A stretch of DNA of 64,000 nucleotides from Litoreibacter janthinus (GTDB lineage Bacteria; Pseudomonadota; Alphaproteobacteria; Rhodobacterales; Rhodobacteraceae): positions 2,983,751 to 3,047,750 of the forward strand of contig NZ_FOYO01000001.1 in the NCBI RefSeq assembly GCF_900111945.1, read 5' to 3'. Shown piece by piece: positions 37,117-48,813 of this stretch; the first letter of the stretch is position 1, and every line of letters starts with the position of its first letter. Below the pieces are notes generated by a model. The model was given only the letters and a program-made list of their open reading frames with translations. It searched no databases and was not told the DNA's origin. The translations under genes and the position numbers were made by a program.

Positions 37117-38539
37117 CTGCGGCGGCCATCGCCAGACCTTCGATGCCGAACAGGTTGATCACACCCAGCACCATCACAGCCGCCGAGCCGACCAGCAGCA
37201 GCCAGTTGATCATCGGCATGGAGCCGTTCAGTGCGTCGCGCTCTTCGCCGAAATACATGTAGTAGATCACACGCAGATAATAGAACGCGCCGATAACCGA
37301 CGCGATCACACCAGCCACAGCCAGCCACGCCATATTGGCGTCGACAGCCGCTTTCAACACGTAGAACTTGCCGAAGAAGCCCACCAGCGGCGGAATACCT
37401 GCCAGCGAGAACATCAGCACCAGCATTGCCAGCGCACGCGTCGGCTCTTTCTTGGAATAGTTTTGCAGCGCATCGATATCGGTGACGGGTTGGCCGTCTT
37501 TCTCCATCGACAGGATGAACGCGAAGGTGCCGATATTCATGGTCACATAGATTGCCATATAGATCAGCATCGCCTGCACGCCTTCGGCCGTGCCAGCGGC
37601 CAGACCCATCAACGCAAAGCCCATATGGGCGATCGACGAATAGGCCATCAGACGTTTGATGTCGCGTTGGCCGATTGCGGCGATGGCACCAAGGAACATG
37701 GAAACCACCGACAGGAAGGCCACGATCTGGCTCCAGTCTGCAACGGCACCGCCAAAGGCGTCATGCACGACACGGGCAAACAGACCCATCGCGGCCACTT
37801 TTGGCGCGGTGGCAAAGAAAGCTGTAATCGGTGTGGGGGAGCCTTCGTAGACATCCGGCGTCCACATATGGAACGGCGCTGCGGACACTTTGAAGGCCAG
37901 ACCTGCAACCACGAAGACCAAGCCGAACAGCAAGCCCAAGGAGATTTCGCCAGCCGTGACGGTCGAGAAGATGCCAGCAAACAGCGTGGTGCCCGCGTAG
38001 CCGTAAACGAGCGATGAGCCGTACAGCAACATCCCCGAGGACAGCGCGCCCAGCACAAAGTATTTCAGGCCCGCCTCGGTAGATTTGGCTGAGTCGCGGC
38101 GCAAGGAGGCAACGACATAAAGCGCCAAGGATTGCAGCTCCAAACCCATATACAGTGCCATCAAGTCACCCGCAGACACCATCATCATCATGCCGACAAC
38201 GGACAGGGCGACAAGGATGGGATACTCGAACCGCAGCAGGCCCTGACGTGTCATGAAGTCTTGGCTCAGCAGCAGGATCGCAGCGGCGGATAGCAGGATT
38301 GTCACTTTGGCAAAGCGCGAGAACCCGTCATCCACGAAGGCCCCGCCAAAGGCAGTGTTCACGCCCTCGCCACTGGCCCCGATCCAAGCGGCCAACACCA
38401 CGAACACGAGGCTGGTGCCCCACAGGATCAGCGGTGCCGCTTTGTCCTTGGTCGTATAGACCCCACCCATCAGCGCCAGCATGGCGAAAACCGCCAGCAA
38501 GACTTCGGGCAGAACGATATTCAGGTCAGCTTGGATCAT
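37100..38539 (-). CDS. nuoN: NADH-quinone oxidoreductase subunit N
   Basis: This is one of three antiporter-like proton-pumping subunits of the complex I membrane arm. The 479-residue product has about 14 transmembrane helices and the Proton_antipo_M pattern ([68 protein letters not shown]). It lies 11 nt after nuoM and overlaps birA. Confidence 0.97.
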   Translation of the reverse strand: MIQADLNIVLPEVLLAVFAMLALMGGVYTTKDKAAPLILWGTSLVFVVLAAWIGASGEGVNTAFGGAFVDDGFSRFAKVTILLSAAAILLLSQDFMTRQGLLRFEYPILVALSVVGMMMMVSAGDLMALYMGLELQSLALYVVASLRRDSAKSTEAGLKYFVLGALSSGMLLYGSSLVYGYAGTTLFAGIFSTVTAGEISLGLLFGLVFVVAGLAFKVSAAPFHMWTPDVYEGSPTPITAFFATAPKVAAMGLFARVVHDAFGGAVADWSQIVAFLSVVSMFLGAIAAIGQRDIKRLMAYSSIAHMGFALMGLAAGTAEGVQAMLIYMAIYVTMNIGTFAFILSMEKDGQPVTDIDALQNYSKKEPTRALAMLVLMFSLAGIPPLVGFFGKFYVLKAAVDANMAWLAVAGVIASVIGAFYYLRVIYYMYFGEERDALNGSMPMINWLLLVGSAAVMVLGVINLFGIEGLAMAAAGALVN

Positions 38540-38550
38540 CTTATCCGTCC

Positions 38551-40092
38551 TTAGTGTCCGGCCACAGCCGTGGTCACGCCGCTGTCCAGCAACGCGGTAT
38601 CATAGTTAGAGACAAGCGCCTCGACGCTTGGCCCGATCAGGTCCAGAACCAGCGCAGGGTAGACGCCCAGCAGGATCGTCATCACAACCAGCGGCGCGAA
38701 AATCGCCTTCTCGCGGCTGGTCATGTCAGTGATCGACTTCAGGCTTTCCTTGATCAGATCACCCATCACCACACGGCGGTAGAGCCACAAGGCGTAAGCC
38801 GCCGACAGGATCACACCGGTCGTGGCGAGCATCGCGATCCATGTGTTCACTTGGAACACACCCATCAGCGTCAGGAATTCCCCGATAAAGCCGGAGGTGC
38901 CAGGCAGGCCGACATTGGCCATGGTGAACAGCATGAAGATCAGCGCGTAGGCAGGCATCCGGTTGACCAAGCCGCCATAGGCGTCGATCTCACGGGTGTG
39001 CATACGGTCGTAGATCACACCGACGCACAGGAACAACGCGCCAGAGATGAAGCCGTGGGAAATCATCTGGAAGATCGCCCCGTCAATGCCCTGCTGGTTG
39101 GCCGAAAAGATGCCCATGGTCACATAGCCCATGTGCGCGACCGAGGAATACGCGATCAGCTTCTTCATGTCGGACTGCGCAAGCGCCACCAACGAGGTGT
39201 AGATAATCGCAATGGCCGACAGCCACAAAACGTAGATGCCCAAAATCTCGGAACCGACTGGGAACATCGGCAGCGAGAAGCGCAAGAAGCCGTAGCCGCC
39301 CATTTTCAGCAAGATCGCAGCCAGCACCACAGATCCTGCGGTCGGCGCTTGCACGTGCGCGTCTGGCAACCAGGTGTGGACCGGCCACATCGGCATCTTC
39401 ACCGCGAAGCTGGCGAAGAACGCGAGGAACATCAGCGTCTGCATCCCCCCGACCACGGTGACACCCGCGATGCTAAAGGATTCGGAGGCAAAGGTGTGGG
39501 TCAGCAGGGTTGGGATATCTGTGGTGCCAGCATCCATATACATGGCGATCATGGCGACCAGCATCAGCACCGAACCGAGCAGCGTGTAGAGGAAGAACTT
39601 GAACGACGCATAAATGCGGTTCGCCCCGCCCCAGATGCCGATGATCAGGAACATCGGGATCAGGCCCGCCTCGAAGAACAGGTAGAACAGGATCATGTCC
39701 AGCGCACAGAACACGCCGAGCATCAGCGTTTCAAGCAGCAGGAACGCGATCATGTATTCTTTCACGCGGTGCTTCACATCCCAACAGCTGGCAATGACCA
39801 GCGGCATCAGGAACGTCGTCAGCAACACAAACGTGACCGAGATCCCGTCAACGCCCATCTTGTATTTGAGGCCCAGCAGCCAGTCGCGCTCTTCCACAAA
39901 CTGGAAGCCGGTATTGGCAGCGTCAAACCCTGTGTAGATGAATATCGACAGCAGGAACGTCACGCTCGTGGCGATCAGCGCAAACCACTTGGCATTGCGT
40001 TGGGCCGCTGCGTCGTCGCCACGCAGGAACAGCGCAAGGATCAGCGCCGCGACCAGTGGGGCAAACGTGATAATGGAAAGCAGGTTGTCCAT
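38551..40092 (-). CDS. nuoM: NADH-quinone oxidoreductase subunit M
   Basis: The 513-residue antiporter-like subunit has about 14 transmembrane helices, with [63 protein letters not shown] and [17 protein letters not shown]. The start MDNLL is at 40092, sharing a base with the nuoL stop (TAATG). A 72-codon open extension upstream overlaps nuoL in another frame and is rejected. Confidence 0.97.
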   Translation of the reverse strand: MDNLLSIITFAPLVAALILALFLRGDDAAAQRNAKWFALIATSVTFLLSIFIYTGFDAANTGFQFVEERDWLLGLKYKMGVDGISVTFVLLTTFLMPLVIASCWDVKHRVKEYMIAFLLLETLMLGVFCALDMILFYLFFEAGLIPMFLIIGIWGGANRIYASFKFFLYTLLGSVLMLVAMIAMYMDAGTTDIPTLLTHTFASESFSIAGVTVVGGMQTLMFLAFFASFAVKMPMWPVHTWLPDAHVQAPTAGSVVLAAILLKMGGYGFLRFSLPMFPVGSEILGIYVLWLSAIAIIYTSLVALAQSDMKKLIAYSSVAHMGYVTMGIFSANQQGIDGAIFQMISHGFISGALFLCVGVIYDRMHTREIDAYGGLVNRMPAYALIFMLFTMANVGLPGTSGFIGEFLTLMGVFQVNTWIAMLATTGVILSAAYALWLYRRVVMGDLIKESLKSITDMTSREKAIFAPLVVMTILLGVYPALVLDLIGPSVEALVSNYDTALLDSGVTTAVAGH

Positions 40093-42209
40093 TATTCGAC
40101 ACCCCCGACAGTTGGGCCGCCGATGGCGAACCATGTGATAATCAGAACCACGCCAATCACCATGGCAAAGGCGTAGTGGAACATGAAACCGGACTGCGCG
40201 CGACCGGCAAGGCGCGTCAGGAACGGCACGGCACCCATAGCGACCCCGTTGATCGAGCCGTCGATGACGTTGCCATCCCCACGGGTCCACAAGAAGTTGC
40301 CGAGCCATTTCGCAGGGCGAATGAAGATGTAGTCATACAGCTCGTCGAAGTACCATTTGTTCAGCAAGAACTGGTACAGGTGCTTCTGGTTGGCCGCCAA
40401 ACGACCGGGCAAGCTTGGGTTCTTGATGTAGAACAGCCAAGCGGTGCAGAAGCCCAGCAACATCGCGATAAACGGCGCGACCTTCACCCAGTTGGGGGCA
40501 TGGTGGGCGTTGTCCATCGTGTGGTTGTCGGGACTCATGTAGATGGCACCTTGGCCTGGCAGCGCCGCGTCGCCAGCGCCACCGGCCACTTCTTCGCCGT
40601 GACCCTCTGCCGCTTCTTCGGTGCCAGCGGCGACAGCCGCCATGCTCAGCGTGTCGGGATCAACCAGCGCGTGTTGCTCGCCTTGGGTGATGCCGAAGAA
40701 CTTCTCGACGTCGTGGTGATCGCCAAAGAACGGTTTGAAGAACACCATCCCCGAGAAAATTGCGCCGATGGCCAGAACGCCCAGCGGCACCAGCATAACT
40801 TTCGGGCTTTCATGGGCGTGCTCATGCGTGTGCTTGTCACCGCGTTCGGTGCCGTAGAACGTCATGAACATCAAACGCCATGAGTAGAACGAGGTAAACA
40901 CAGCCGCGATGACCAGCAACCAGAACGCATAGCTAGAGCCACCGCCCCACGCGCTCTCGATGATCGCATCTTTGGACAGGAAGCCTGCAAAGCCGATATG
41001 GGTCAGCGGGATACCGACACCGGTGATCGCCAGCGTGCCGATCATCATCGCCCAGAATGTAAACGGAATCTTTTTACGCAGGTTGCCGTAGTTGCGCATG
41101 TCCTGCTCGTGGTGCATCGCGTGGATGACCGAGCCGGCCCCAAGGAACAACATCGCTTTGAAGAAGGCGTGGGTCAGCAGGTGGAACATGGCAACCGAGT
41201 AGACGCCGACGCCAGCGGCCACGAACATGTAGCCAAGCTGCGAACAGGTCGAATATGCGATGACGCGCTTGATGTCGTTTTGTACAAGACCCACAGTCGC
41301 GGCGAAGAACGCTGTTGATGCGCCGATGATGACGATGAAGGTCTTGGCCTCCGGCGCAAACTCGATCAGCGGCGACATGCGGCAAACAAGGAAGACACCG
41401 GCCGTCACCATGGTCGCCGCGTGGATCAGCGCGGACACAGGGGTCGGGCCTTCCATCGCGTCCGGCAACCACGTGTGCAGGAACAGCTGTGCCGATTTGC
41501 CCATCGCACCGATGAACAGCAGGAAGGCCAGCAGGTTCGCGGCGTTCCAGTCAGCCCAGAGGAAGTGCAATTGCGTTTCTGCCAGCTCAGGCGCGGCGGC
41601 GAACACATCGGAGAAGTTGATACTGTCGGTCAGGTAGAACAGCCCGAAGATGCCAAGCGCGAAGCCGAAGTCACCTACGCGGTTGACCACGAAGGCCTTG
41701 ATCGCGGCGGCGTTGGCAGACGGCTTTTTGTAATAGAAGCCGATCAGAAGGTAGGATGCGACACCCACGCCTTCCCAGCCAAAGAACATCTGGACCAAGT
41801 TGTCGGAGGTCACCAGCATCAGCATCGTGAAGGTAAAGAACGACAGGTAGGCAAAGAAGCGGGCCTTGTAAGCAACGCCTTCACCGAAGTTCTCGTCATG
41901 GGCCATGTAGCCGAAGGAATACAGGTGCACGAGGCTGGAAACCGTTGTCACCACGATCAGCATGATCGTTGTCAACCGGTCCACGCGAATGGCCCAGGAT
42001 GTGTCCAACGTGCCGGACTGGATCCAGCGCATGATTTCGATGGTTTCCGTCGTCCCGTCAAAGGTGAGGAAGACAATCCAGCTCAGCAGCGCGGACAGGA
42101 ACAACAGTCCGGTAGCAATCACGCAGCCCGCCTGCTCGCCGATGAACTTCCAGCCAAAGCCGCAGATCAATGCGCCGATCAAAGGACCAAAGAGGATGAT
42201 GGTTTCCAT
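40092..42209 (-). CDS. nuoL: NADH-quinone oxidoreductase subunit L
   Basis: The 705-residue subunit is the distal proton pump carrying the long lateral helix. It has an N-terminal Proton_antipo_N region ([32 protein letters not shown]), then [46 protein letters not shown] and [14 protein letters not shown] long, less conserved C-terminal part contains a His/Glu-rich loop near residue 450. It begins 6 nt after nuoK. Confidence 0.97.
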   Translation of the reverse strand: METIILFGPLIGALICGFGWKFIGEQAGCVIATGLLFLSALLSWIVFLTFDGTTETIEIMRWIQSGTLDTSWAIRVDRLTTIMLIVVTTVSSLVHLYSFGYMAHDENFGEGVAYKARFFAYLSFFTFTMLMLVTSDNLVQMFFGWEGVGVASYLLIGFYYKKPSANAAAIKAFVVNRVGDFGFALGIFGLFYLTDSINFSDVFAAAPELAETQLHFLWADWNAANLLAFLLFIGAMGKSAQLFLHTWLPDAMEGPTPVSALIHAATMVTAGVFLVCRMSPLIEFAPEAKTFIVIIGASTAFFAATVGLVQNDIKRVIAYSTCSQLGYMFVAAGVGVYSVAMFHLLTHAFFKAMLFLGAGSVIHAMHHEQDMRNYGNLRKKIPFTFWAMMIGTLAITGVGIPLTHIGFAGFLSKDAIIESAWGGGSSYAFWLLVIAAVFTSFYSWRLMFMTFYGTERGDKHTHEHAHESPKVMLVPLGVLAIGAIFSGMVFFKPFFGDHHDVEKFFGITQGEQHALVDPDTLSMAAVAAGTEEAAEGHGEEVAGGAGDAALPGQGAIYMSPDNHTMDNAHHAPNWVKVAPFIAMLLGFCTAWLFYIKNPSLPGRLAANQKHLYQFLLNKWYFDELYDYIFIRPAKWLGNFLWTRGDGNVIDGSINGVAMGAVPFLTRLAGRAQSGFMFHYAFAMVIGVVLIITWFAIGGPTVGGVE

Positions 42210-42215
42210 AGTGAC

Positions 42216-42521
42216 TTAGCCCTTCATCACGTTGACGTCTTCCACGGCGATGGTGCCGCGGGTTCGGAAGAAGCAGACCAGAATGGCCAGCCCGATCGCC
42301 GCCTCAGCCGCCGCGACCGTCAGCACGAACAAGGTAAATACCTGCCCCGCGAGGTCGCCAAGATAGCTGGAAAAAGCCACGAAGTTGATATTCACCGCGA
42401 GCAACATCAGCTCGATCGACATCAAAATGATGATGACGTTCTTGCGGTTCACGAAGATGCCGAAGATGCCAATGACGAACAGCGCCGCCGCTACGGTGAG
42501 ATAGTGTTCAAGTCCGATCAT
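42216..42521 (-). CDS. nuoK: NADH-quinone oxidoreductase subunit K
   Basis: The 101-residue subunit has three transmembrane helices, with the conserved Glu residues in [11 protein letters not shown] and [11 protein letters not shown] that form the proton path. AAGGAAG lies 8 nt before the ATG, within a 17-codon mini-ORF that bridges from nuoJ. Length is that of the family. Confidence 0.96.
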   Translation of the reverse strand: MIGLEHYLTVAAALFVIGIFGIFVNRKNVIIILMSIELMLLAVNINFVAFSSYLGDLAGQVFTLFVLTVAAAEAAIGLAILVCFFRTRGTIAVEDVNVMKG

Positions 42522-42571
42522 TTGGCGGCTTCCTTCGAGATGGTCTCAGATTTCTGTCCGAAAAGGTGCAT
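42518..42571 (-). CDS. 17-codon mini-ORF bridging nuoJ and nuoK
   Basis: The gap between nuoJ and nuoK is exactly one tiny frame, [17 protein letters not shown]. Its ATG shares a base with the nuoJ stop (TGATG), and its stop overlaps the nuoK start (ATGA). It also contains the nuoK ribosome site. It may be a translational coupler rather than a functional peptide. Confidence 0.35.
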   Translation of the reverse strand: MHLFGQKSETISKEAAK

Positions 42572-43185
42572 CACAACCCCTGCCCCGGTTTCACGTCTTT
42601 CAGCTCCATCTGCTTCGCAGGGTCGCGGTAGATTTGGCTGAGCACGTTCTGGCGTTTGATGTCAGGGCGGTGGCGCAGGGTCAGCACGATGGCGCCGATC
42701 ATGGCGACCAGCAGGATCAGGCCCGCCGCTTGGAACAGATATATGTACTTGGTGTAGATCAGCTGGCCCAAGGCCGCGGTGTTCTGGGTCTCTTCCAGCG
42801 CAGGGGTCACGGCGTCGCGCAGTGATGCCGCGTTTTCAGCGCCTGTCCAAGTGCCGAAGACCAGCGCCAGTTCCATCAACAAAATAACGCCGATCAGCCC
42901 TGCCAGCGGCACAAACTTGGCCAACTCGCCGCGCAACTCCGCGAAGTCGACATCCAGCATCATCACCACAAACAGGAACAACACAGCCACCGCGCCGACA
43001 TAGACGATGATCATCAGCATGGCGACGAATTCGGCACCCAGCAGCACGAACAGCCCTGCCGAGGACAGAAACGCGAGGATCAGCCACAGCACCGAGTGCA
43101 CGGGGTTGCGAGAGACCACGACAAACAGCCCCGCGGTCACAACCGTGATGGCAAAAAGGTAGAATGCAAAATCAGCGAAGCCCAT
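42571..43185 (-). CDS. nuoJ: NADH-quinone oxidoreductase subunit J
   Basis: The 204-residue subunit has five transmembrane helices. The third has the conserved sequence [22 protein letters not shown], which includes the pi-bulge Tyr region. The C-terminal tail ([33 protein letters not shown]) is typical of alphaproteobacterial NuoJ. Its start overlaps the stop of the CMD-like gene by one base (TGATG). Confidence 0.96.
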   Translation of the reverse strand: MGFADFAFYLFAITVVTAGLFVVVSRNPVHSVLWLILAFLSSAGLFVLLGAEFVAMLMIIVYVGAVAVLFLFVVMMLDVDFAELRGELAKFVPLAGLIGVILLMELALVFGTWTGAENAASLRDAVTPALEETQNTAALGQLIYTKYIYLFQAAGLILLVAMIGAIVLTLRHRPDIKRQNVLSQIYRDPAKQMELKDVKPGQGL

Positions 43186-43586
43186 CAGCTTTTTCCTTCT
43201 CCGTCCAGCACCTCGGTCGCAAGCTCCATCGCTTTCGACATGGCTGGAACACCGCCGAACATCGCGGCTTGGGCGATGGTTTCGGCAATCTCTTGTTTCG
43301 TTGCACCCGCCTCGACAAGGTGGCGCACGGTGATCCTGATTTGGGATTCTGCCTGAGCGCCCTGAATCGTCAGACCCGACAGGGTCAGCAACAGGCGCGT
43401 CTTGGCATCCAGTCCTTCCGGGCTCAACCCCTTACCCATGAATTGTTCCATCATCTCGGCAGACATGGTGGGCATCATGTTCTCGAAGCCTTTGGGGGTA
43501 AACGCCTCCAATGCAGGGTTCATGGTCTTCGCCATATCCTGGCCCATTTTCATCATGGCCTCGAAGGGGTTATTGGGGTCAGACAT
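43185..43586 (-). CDS. Carboxymuconolactone decarboxylase-like protein without the CxxC
   Basis: The 133-residue product has a Met-rich N-terminal part and the CMD helical fold ([59 protein letters not shown]). The two redox cysteines of AhpD-type members are absent; the usual CxxC region reads A-E-S-Q. It is therefore not a thiol peroxidase, and the role in the nuo operon is unknown. The start at 43586 is chosen because longer starts fall in the preceding gene. Confidence 0.8.
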   Translation of the reverse strand: MSDPNNPFEAMMKMGQDMAKTMNPALEAFTPKGFENMMPTMSAEMMEQFMGKGLSPEGLDAKTRLLLTLSGLTIQGAQAESQIRITVRHLVEAGATKQEIAETIAQAAMFGGVPAMSKAMELATEVLDGEGKS

Positions 43587-44109
43587 TAGCTTCTCCATCT
43601 TCGGGGTACATAGTAATTTCGAACGTGCCATCACCGGTTATTTCGATCCATTCGCCGGGATTGCGATCCTTGGCAGCTGCGACCGAGCTTTGAACCTTGG
43701 ACGTGATCTCCAGAAACTCGGAGCGCGTCGCAAGCTCGCCTGTCATGGTGCCATAAAACGGGCTGGAATCGTCCGTGATCACGGCGAGCGCTTTCGCCGC
43801 CAGATCAACCACGCCATCGGTATCGCGCAACTCTTTGGCAAGCGGCGTGACGGCGCGCATCAGCTTTTCGTCAAGAACGGACGGCATCTCGCCATGGCTG
43901 ACGGCGACCGCATCCGCTGCGACAACAGCCGTGATCACCTGTCCTTCATACATGTCCCGTGTGACACCTTCCGAGACGATCACGCCGTTGCTCTCCGACA
44001 GGACAGCATCAAGCGTGCCGATGGCAAACTCGGCGCCCATGTCTTCGATCATGTCGACCAAGTCATCCAGAATGCTGGGGTCAAAGGGATATGTGGCGTG
44101 GGTGCTCAT
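43579..44109 (-). CDS. Uncharacterised protein in the nuo operon (possibly DUF4259-like)
   Basis: The 176-residue soluble, acidic product is all-helical in pattern: [30 protein letters not shown] and [22 protein letters not shown]. The order of an early Asp-rich helix, an ATAAADAV-like helix and a late Asp helix weakly recalls DUF4259; that is a guess. It overlaps nuoI by 4 nt and the CMD-like gene by 8 nt, so it is translationally coupled within the operon. Confidence 0.65.
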   Translation of the reverse strand: MSTHATYPFDPSILDDLVDMIEDMGAEFAIGTLDAVLSESNGVIVSEGVTRDMYEGQVITAVVAADAVAVSHGEMPSVLDEKLMRAVTPLAKELRDTDGVVDLAAKALAVITDDSSPFYGTMTGELATRSEFLEITSKVQSSVAAAKDRNPGEWIEITGDGTFEITMYPEDGEANV

Positions 44110-44597
44110 CTGTAAGGGGCATCCAGTTCCAGATTGCGTGCGATTTCGGATTCCCAGCGGTCGCCGTTCTCAAGAAGCTTGCTCTTGTCGTAGAACAGCT
44201 CTTCACGGGTCTCGGTGGCGAACTCGAAGTTCGGGCCTTCGACGATCGCATCCACCGGGCAGGCTTCTTGGCAGAAACCGCAATAGATGCATTTGGTCAT
44301 GTCGATGTCATAGCGGGTGGTGCGGCGCGAGCCGTCGTCGCGGGGTTCCGCGTCGATGGTGATGGCTTGCGCAGGGCAAATCGCCTCGCAAAGCTTACAG
44401 GCGATGCAGCGCTCTTCCCCGTTGGGGTAACGGCGTAGAGCATGTTCACCACGAAAGCGCGGGGACAAAGGCCCCTTCTCGTGCGGGTAGTTCACGGTCG
44501 CTTTGGGGGCGAAGAAATACTTCAGCCCCAGCTGCATGCCTTTGAACATGTCCATCAGCAGGAAGTATTTGGCACGACGGCCGAAACTCACGCTCAT
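44106..44597 (-). CDS. nuoI: NADH-quinone oxidoreductase subunit I
   Basis: The 163-residue ferredoxin-like subunit carries clusters N6a and N6b. It has two 4Fe-4S motifs, [12 protein letters not shown] and [12 protein letters not shown], and an N-terminal amphipathic helix that lies on the membrane ([19 protein letters not shown]). It hands electrons to NuoB. It lies 25 nt after the methyltransferase gene. Confidence 0.98.
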   Translation of the reverse strand: MSVSFGRRAKYFLLMDMFKGMQLGLKYFFAPKATVNYPHEKGPLSPRFRGEHALRRYPNGEERCIACKLCEAICPAQAITIDAEPRDDGSRRTTRYDIDMTKCIYCGFCQEACPVDAIVEGPNFEFATETREELFYDKSKLLENGDRWESEIARNLELDAPYR

Positions 44598-44622
44598 TTC
44601 ATCTCTCCCGTAAGGCGGCGCG

Positions 44623-45348
44623 TCATGCGTCGGCCCATTTCATTTGGTAGTCGCTCTGCAAGGCCGATCCGCTCCGGATCTTTGCAGTCGTCTTTTCTAT
44701 TTCGTAGTGCAGATACATCCGCCCTTCGGGGATCATTCCCTTCAAGCGCAACCTGCGACCGGTCTCAGCGGCGTCCGGAAAGTTGAGCGGCTTCGCTGTT
44801 CCCGGAATTTTGTGGATGCCCGCGCAGATATGCACGAGGCACTGGCATTTGCGTTTCCAGAACGTCCACACCAGCTCAGGCGAGAACTGGTACATCCCGT
44901 GCCCGACCCAGCCGTTCATGCCGTTCGCCGAGACAAAGCGTCCACCGGGCTTGAGCATCTTGTAGACGTTTTCCAGAGCCTGCGGGACGTTGAACACATG
45001 CTCAATCGTGCCACCGTCAAAGATAAAGCCGAACTGGTTGTGCAGCTTTGCAGGCACCGGCTCGTTCAGGTCTTGCTCGATCACAGGCCCTTCATAGGGC
45101 GCGTAATCCATCGTCTCGATCTCGCCCAGACCAAGGTTGCGGAACAGCGTCTCGGAATAGCCGTCCTCTTGCAGGAAGTGGAACCGCTTTTCGCCGATAT
45201 TCGCGCGCCGCAGCGCCTTTTCGTAGGACTTGGCAAAGGGCGGCTCGATCTTGAACGACTGACGGCCCAGCATCAACGACCGGCCCGAAGGCCGGAAGCG
45301 AGTGGAAAGATCCACCAATTGCTGAAACAGGGTGCAGTCGACGCCCAT
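44623..45348 (-). CDS. Predicted SAM-dependent methyltransferase between nuoH and nuoI
   Basis: The 241-residue product contains [32 protein letters not shown], the usual motif after the SAM site of class I methyltransferases. A divergent acidic strand lies upstream ([18 protein letters not shown]). A clear GxGxG loop is not seen. No substrate can be named. The ATG at 45348 is preferred over a TTG two codons earlier. It splits the otherwise fixed nuoH-nuoI pair, with 6 and 25 nt gaps, so it is co-transcribed with complex I. Confidence 0.72.
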   Translation of the reverse strand: MGVDCTLFQQLVDLSTRFRPSGRSLMLGRQSFKIEPPFAKSYEKALRRANIGEKRFHFLQEDGYSETLFRNLGLGEIETMDYAPYEGPVIEQDLNEPVPAKLHNQFGFIFDGGTIEHVFNVPQALENVYKMLKPGGRFVSANGMNGWVGHGMYQFSPELVWTFWKRKCQCLVHICAGIHKIPGTAKPLNFPDAAETGRRLRLKGMIPEGRMYLHYEIEKTTAKIRSGSALQSDYQMKWADA

Positions 45349-45354
45349 GATCAA

Positions 45355-46392
45355 TTAGCCCCCTACGACCCAGCGCGCATAAGCCCCGCCGAAAGCACCG
45401 TATTGCGCGAAGAATGCCACGATCACGACCCAAGCCAGCGACAGCGGCAGGAACACTTTCCAGCCAATGCGCATCAACTGGTCGTAGCGGTAGCGCGGCA
45501 CGATGGCCTTCACCATGGCAAACATGAAGAAGAAGAACGCCATTTTGCCAACCATCCACAGCGGGCCATCTGGCAGGAACGGGATCGGGGACAACCAGCC
45601 ACCGAAGAACAGCAGTGTGATCAGCGCGCACATCAGGAAGATCGCAATGTACTCACCGGCCATGAACAGAAGGAACGGCGTTGAGGAATATTCAACCTGA
45701 TAGCCCGCAACCAGCTCCGATTCAGCTTCCGGAAGGTCGAATGGCGGGCGGTTGGTTTCGGCCAAGGCGCTGATAAAGAACAAGAAAACCATCGGGAAAT
45801 GCGGCAGCCAGTACCAGCTGAAGAAGCCGTAATCGCCGTCCTGCGCGCGGACAATGTCACCGAAGTTCAAAGAACCGGTCGACAGCACAACTCCGATAAT
45901 AATCAGGCCGATGGAAACCTCATAGGAGATCATCTGCGCCGCAGAGCGCAAGCAGCCAAGGAACGGGTACTTGGAGTTCGAGGCCCAGCCACCCATGATC
46001 ACACCGTAGACTTCGAGCGAACCAATGGCGAAAACATAGAGAATGGCGACGTTCAGATCGGCCAGAACCCAAGTGTCGTTGAACGGGATGACCGCCCAAG
46101 AGATGATCGCAAGCACGAAGGCCAGCATCGGGGCCAGCATGAACACGAACTTGTCGGCACCTGCGGGGATGACGATCTCTTTAACCACGTATTTCAGCGC
46201 GTCGGCCACCGATTGCAGCAGCCCGAAGACCCCCACGACGTTTGGCCCCCGCCGCATCTGGACAGCCGCCCAGATTTTGCGGTCGCCATAGACGAGGAAC
46301 AGCAGAGAAATCATCACAAAGGCGATCATTGCCAAGCATTGGGCGACGATGATCAGGGTGATCCCCAGTCCAGAAGAAAGAAAGTCAGCCAT
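45355..46392 (-). CDS. nuoH: NADH-quinone oxidoreductase subunit H
   Basis: The 345-residue membrane subunit forms the quinone chamber with NuoB and NuoD. It has about eight transmembrane helices and the conserved [32 protein letters not shown] and [25 protein letters not shown] stretches with the charged residues near the quinone site. Confidence 0.98.
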   Translation of the reverse strand: MADFLSSGLGITLIIVAQCLAMIAFVMISLLFLVYGDRKIWAAVQMRRGPNVVGVFGLLQSVADALKYVVKEIVIPAGADKFVFMLAPMLAFVLAIISWAVIPFNDTWVLADLNVAILYVFAIGSLEVYGVIMGGWASNSKYPFLGCLRSAAQMISYEVSIGLIIIGVVLSTGSLNFGDIVRAQDGDYGFFSWYWLPHFPMVFLFFISALAETNRPPFDLPEAESELVAGYQVEYSSTPFLLFMAGEYIAIFLMCALITLLFFGGWLSPIPFLPDGPLWMVGKMAFFFFMFAMVKAIVPRYRYDQLMRIGWKVFLPLSLAWVVIVAFFAQYGAFGGAYARWVVGG

Positions 46393-46398
46393 GGTCCC

Positions 46399-46788
46399 TC
46401 AAACTGTTGGTATGCCGGTTTCGGCACATTCTGCGACGGCCACTTCGGCGTCGATTGTTTGCAATCCGTCGGGCAGCGCAGCCGAGATGGTGTAAACCGC
46501 ATCTCCGGCCCAAAGGCCACCCTCTTCCTGTACGTTTGTGCGCACATGGCGCGCAAATCCGAAGCCCCGGATCAGTGCATACTGCGCCGCGGCGCATTTT
46601 CCGTAGTCCGCCACATCGGCCTTAGTCCGCGCGCCCTTCATCCGCACCAGAAAACTGACGAGGTCATCGTCAAGCCGTCTGGTTTCAATGCCAAGATACT
46701 CCGGCGCAAAATACTCCTGCGGCGGGCCCTCGGTCGGGGTGCAGGCCGCTAACATGGCTGCCCCCAGAAAGGATATGCGCGTGCGCAT
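46399..46788 (-). CDS. Small lipoprotein between nuoG and nuoH
   Basis: The 129-residue product begins with a lipoprotein signal (MRTRISFLGAAMLAAC, lipobox LAAC). The mature part, about 114 residues, has two further Cys (GKCAAAQ, VAECAET) and no familiar motif. It should be anchored on the periplasmic face of the inner membrane or in the outer membrane. It is spaced 6 nt from both nuoG and nuoH and is clearly part of the operon. Confidence 0.75.
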   Translation of the reverse strand: MRTRISFLGAAMLAACTPTEGPPQEYFAPEYLGIETRRLDDDLVSFLVRMKGARTKADVADYGKCAAAQYALIRGFGFARHVRTNVQEEGGLWAGDAVYTISAALPDGLQTIDAEVAVAECAETGIPTV

Positions 46789-46794
46789 GTCACG

Positions 46795-48810
46795 TTACTC
46801 CGCCGCCATCGCGGTACTGGCCCGCGCTTTGGCATTTGCCGACAGCTCGGCCATCAATTCAGAGGCGCGTGCGATCGGGTTGGTCAGGTAGAAGTCTGTC
46901 AGAGCAAGGCGGAAGTCGGCTTTGCCCATTTTCTTGGCTTTAAGCGGCGTCCACGTATTCTCCGGCACGACGTCAACGCCGAGCAGATGCGGAACCTCGG
47001 CCACCAGTGCCTTACGCAACTGCGCCAAGCTGTCATACGGCAACGCTGCGCCCAGTTCGGCGGACAAGGCGCGCAAGATGGCCCAATTGTCCTTCGCCTC
47101 GCCCGGGGCAAAGCCCGCACGCAGCGCCAGTTGTGGGCGGCCTTCGGTGTTGACGAACAACGCCTGCTCTTCGGTATAGGCAGCCCCCGGCAAGATGATG
47201 TCGGCACGGTGCGCGCCACGATCCCCGTGGGAGCCTTGGTAGATCACGAACGGGCCTGCATCGATGTCGACCTCGTCCGCACCGAGGTTGTAGATCACCT
47301 CTGCGTCCTTGATCCCGTCCATGCCAGCGTCGTTCACTGCGCCCACGTCCATTGCGCCTACACGGCCAGCGGCGGTGTGCAGCACCATGAATTTGGAGTT
47401 GGTCTTGCCAGCCAGCTCCATCGCATTGGCCAGAACAGCAGCGCCATCGGCCTCGGTCAAGGCGCCCATGCCAACGATGATGATCGACGGTTCGTCCAGA
47501 ACCTTGTCGAACTTGTGGCTCAGCAGGCCTTCGAGCGCGGCGCGGTCGGTACCGACATGCGCATATTCATAAGTCAAATCAGCGGCTTCGCCGACCAGAC
47601 CCACATTTGCGCCGTGGATCCAAGCCTTGCGGATACGAGCGTTGAGCACGGGGGCTTCGATGGCGGGGTTGGTGCCAATCAGCTGTATGTGTTTCGCACT
47701 GTCGATATCCTCGATACGCGCGGTTCCGACATAGGCCGAACGGTTGTCAGCAGGCAGCTTCGCACCATCGGTGCGGCATTCAACAACGCCGCCTTGGCCT
47801 TCGATCATCTGCTTCAGGGCAAATGCGGCTTCGACAGGAGCCAGATCACCCACCAGACCGGCCAGCTTCTTGCCTTTCATGGCTTTGGCCGCTGCTTCCA
47901 ATGCTTCGCCCCACCCTGCTTTGCGCAGTTTGCCATTTTCACGGATGTAAGGCGTGTCCAGACGCTGGCGGCGCAGGCCGTCCCAGACGAAACGGGTTTT
48001 GTCGGAAATCCACTCTTCGTTCACGCCGTCATGGTTGCGTGGCAGGAAGCGCATGACTTCGCGGCCTTTGGTATCCACGCGGATGCTGGAGCCAAGCGCG
48101 TCCATCACGTCGATGCTTTCGGTCTTGGTCAACTCCCAAGGGCGGGCGGTGAAGGCGTAAGGCTTCGAGACCAGCGCGCCAACTGGGCACAGGTCAATGA
48201 TGTTGCCTTGCAAGTTGGAGTTCAGTGTCTCGCCCAGATAGGAGGTGATCTCCGCATCTTCACCGCGGCCGGTCTGGCCCATCTGCGTGATGCCTGCGAC
48301 CTCGGTCGTGAAGCGCACGCAGCGGGTGCAGGAGATGCAGCGGGTCATATGAGTTTCGACCAAAGGGCCAAGGTCCAGATCGTCCGTCGCGCGTTTGGGT
48401 TCGCGGTAGCGCGAGAAGTCAACGCCATACGCCATCGCTTGGTCTTGCAGGTCGCACTCGCCGCCTTGGTCGCAAATCGGGCAATCCAGCGGGTGGTTGA
48501 TCAGCAGGAATTCCATCACCCCTTCGCGGGCCTTCTTGACCATGGGCGAGTTGGTTTTCACCACCGGTGGCTGGCCTTCAGGGCCGGGGCGCAAGTCTTT
48601 GACTTGCATGGCGCAGGACGCCGCAGGCTTTGGCGGGCCGCCAACGACTTCGACCAGACACATGCGGCAGTTGCCGGCGATGGTCAGGCGCTCGTGATAG
48701 CAAAAACGCGGAACCTCGACCCCTGCTTGCTCGCAAGCTTGGATCAGGGTCATCGCCCCCTCACACTCGACCTCTTTGCCGTCGATGATAACTTTCTTTA
48801 GGTCGCTCAT
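46795..48810 (-). CDS. nuoG: NADH-quinone oxidoreductase subunit G
   Basis: The 671-residue subunit has an N-terminal 2Fe-2S ferredoxin domain ([15 protein letters not shown]), the [17 protein letters not shown] site with His ligand, a 4Fe-4S motif [10 protein letters not shown], and a molybdopterin-oxidoreductase-like domain without a cofactor. It collects electrons from NuoF/E. The length matches the short alphaproteobacterial and mitochondrial type. It lies 3 nt after the DUF3291 gene. Confidence 0.97.
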   Translation of the reverse strand: MSDLKKVIIDGKEVECEGAMTLIQACEQAGVEVPRFCYHERLTIAGNCRMCLVEVVGGPPKPAASCAMQVKDLRPGPEGQPPVVKTNSPMVKKAREGVMEFLLINHPLDCPICDQGGECDLQDQAMAYGVDFSRYREPKRATDDLDLGPLVETHMTRCISCTRCVRFTTEVAGITQMGQTGRGEDAEITSYLGETLNSNLQGNIIDLCPVGALVSKPYAFTARPWELTKTESIDVMDALGSSIRVDTKGREVMRFLPRNHDGVNEEWISDKTRFVWDGLRRQRLDTPYIRENGKLRKAGWGEALEAAAKAMKGKKLAGLVGDLAPVEAAFALKQMIEGQGGVVECRTDGAKLPADNRSAYVGTARIEDIDSAKHIQLIGTNPAIEAPVLNARIRKAWIHGANVGLVGEAADLTYEYAHVGTDRAALEGLLSHKFDKVLDEPSIIIVGMGALTEADGAAVLANAMELAGKTNSKFMVLHTAAGRVGAMDVGAVNDAGMDGIKDAEVIYNLGADEVDIDAGPFVIYQGSHGDRGAHRADIILPGAAYTEEQALFVNTEGRPQLALRAGFAPGEAKDNWAILRALSAELGAALPYDSLAQLRKALVAEVPHLLGVDVVPENTWTPLKAKKMGKADFRLALTDFYLTNPIARASELMAELSANAKARASTAMAAE

Positions 48811-48813
48811 GCG

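Noticed and set aside
38299..40176. 625-codon forward frame opposite nuoM/nuoN
   Set aside because: It is the antisense shadow of membrane-protein genes; the translation is dominated by His, Gln, Arg and Asp and covers two real genes.
46987..48801. 604-codon forward frame opposite nuoG
   Set aside because: NuoG on the other strand has all its Fe-S motifs; this frame is a high-GC shadow.
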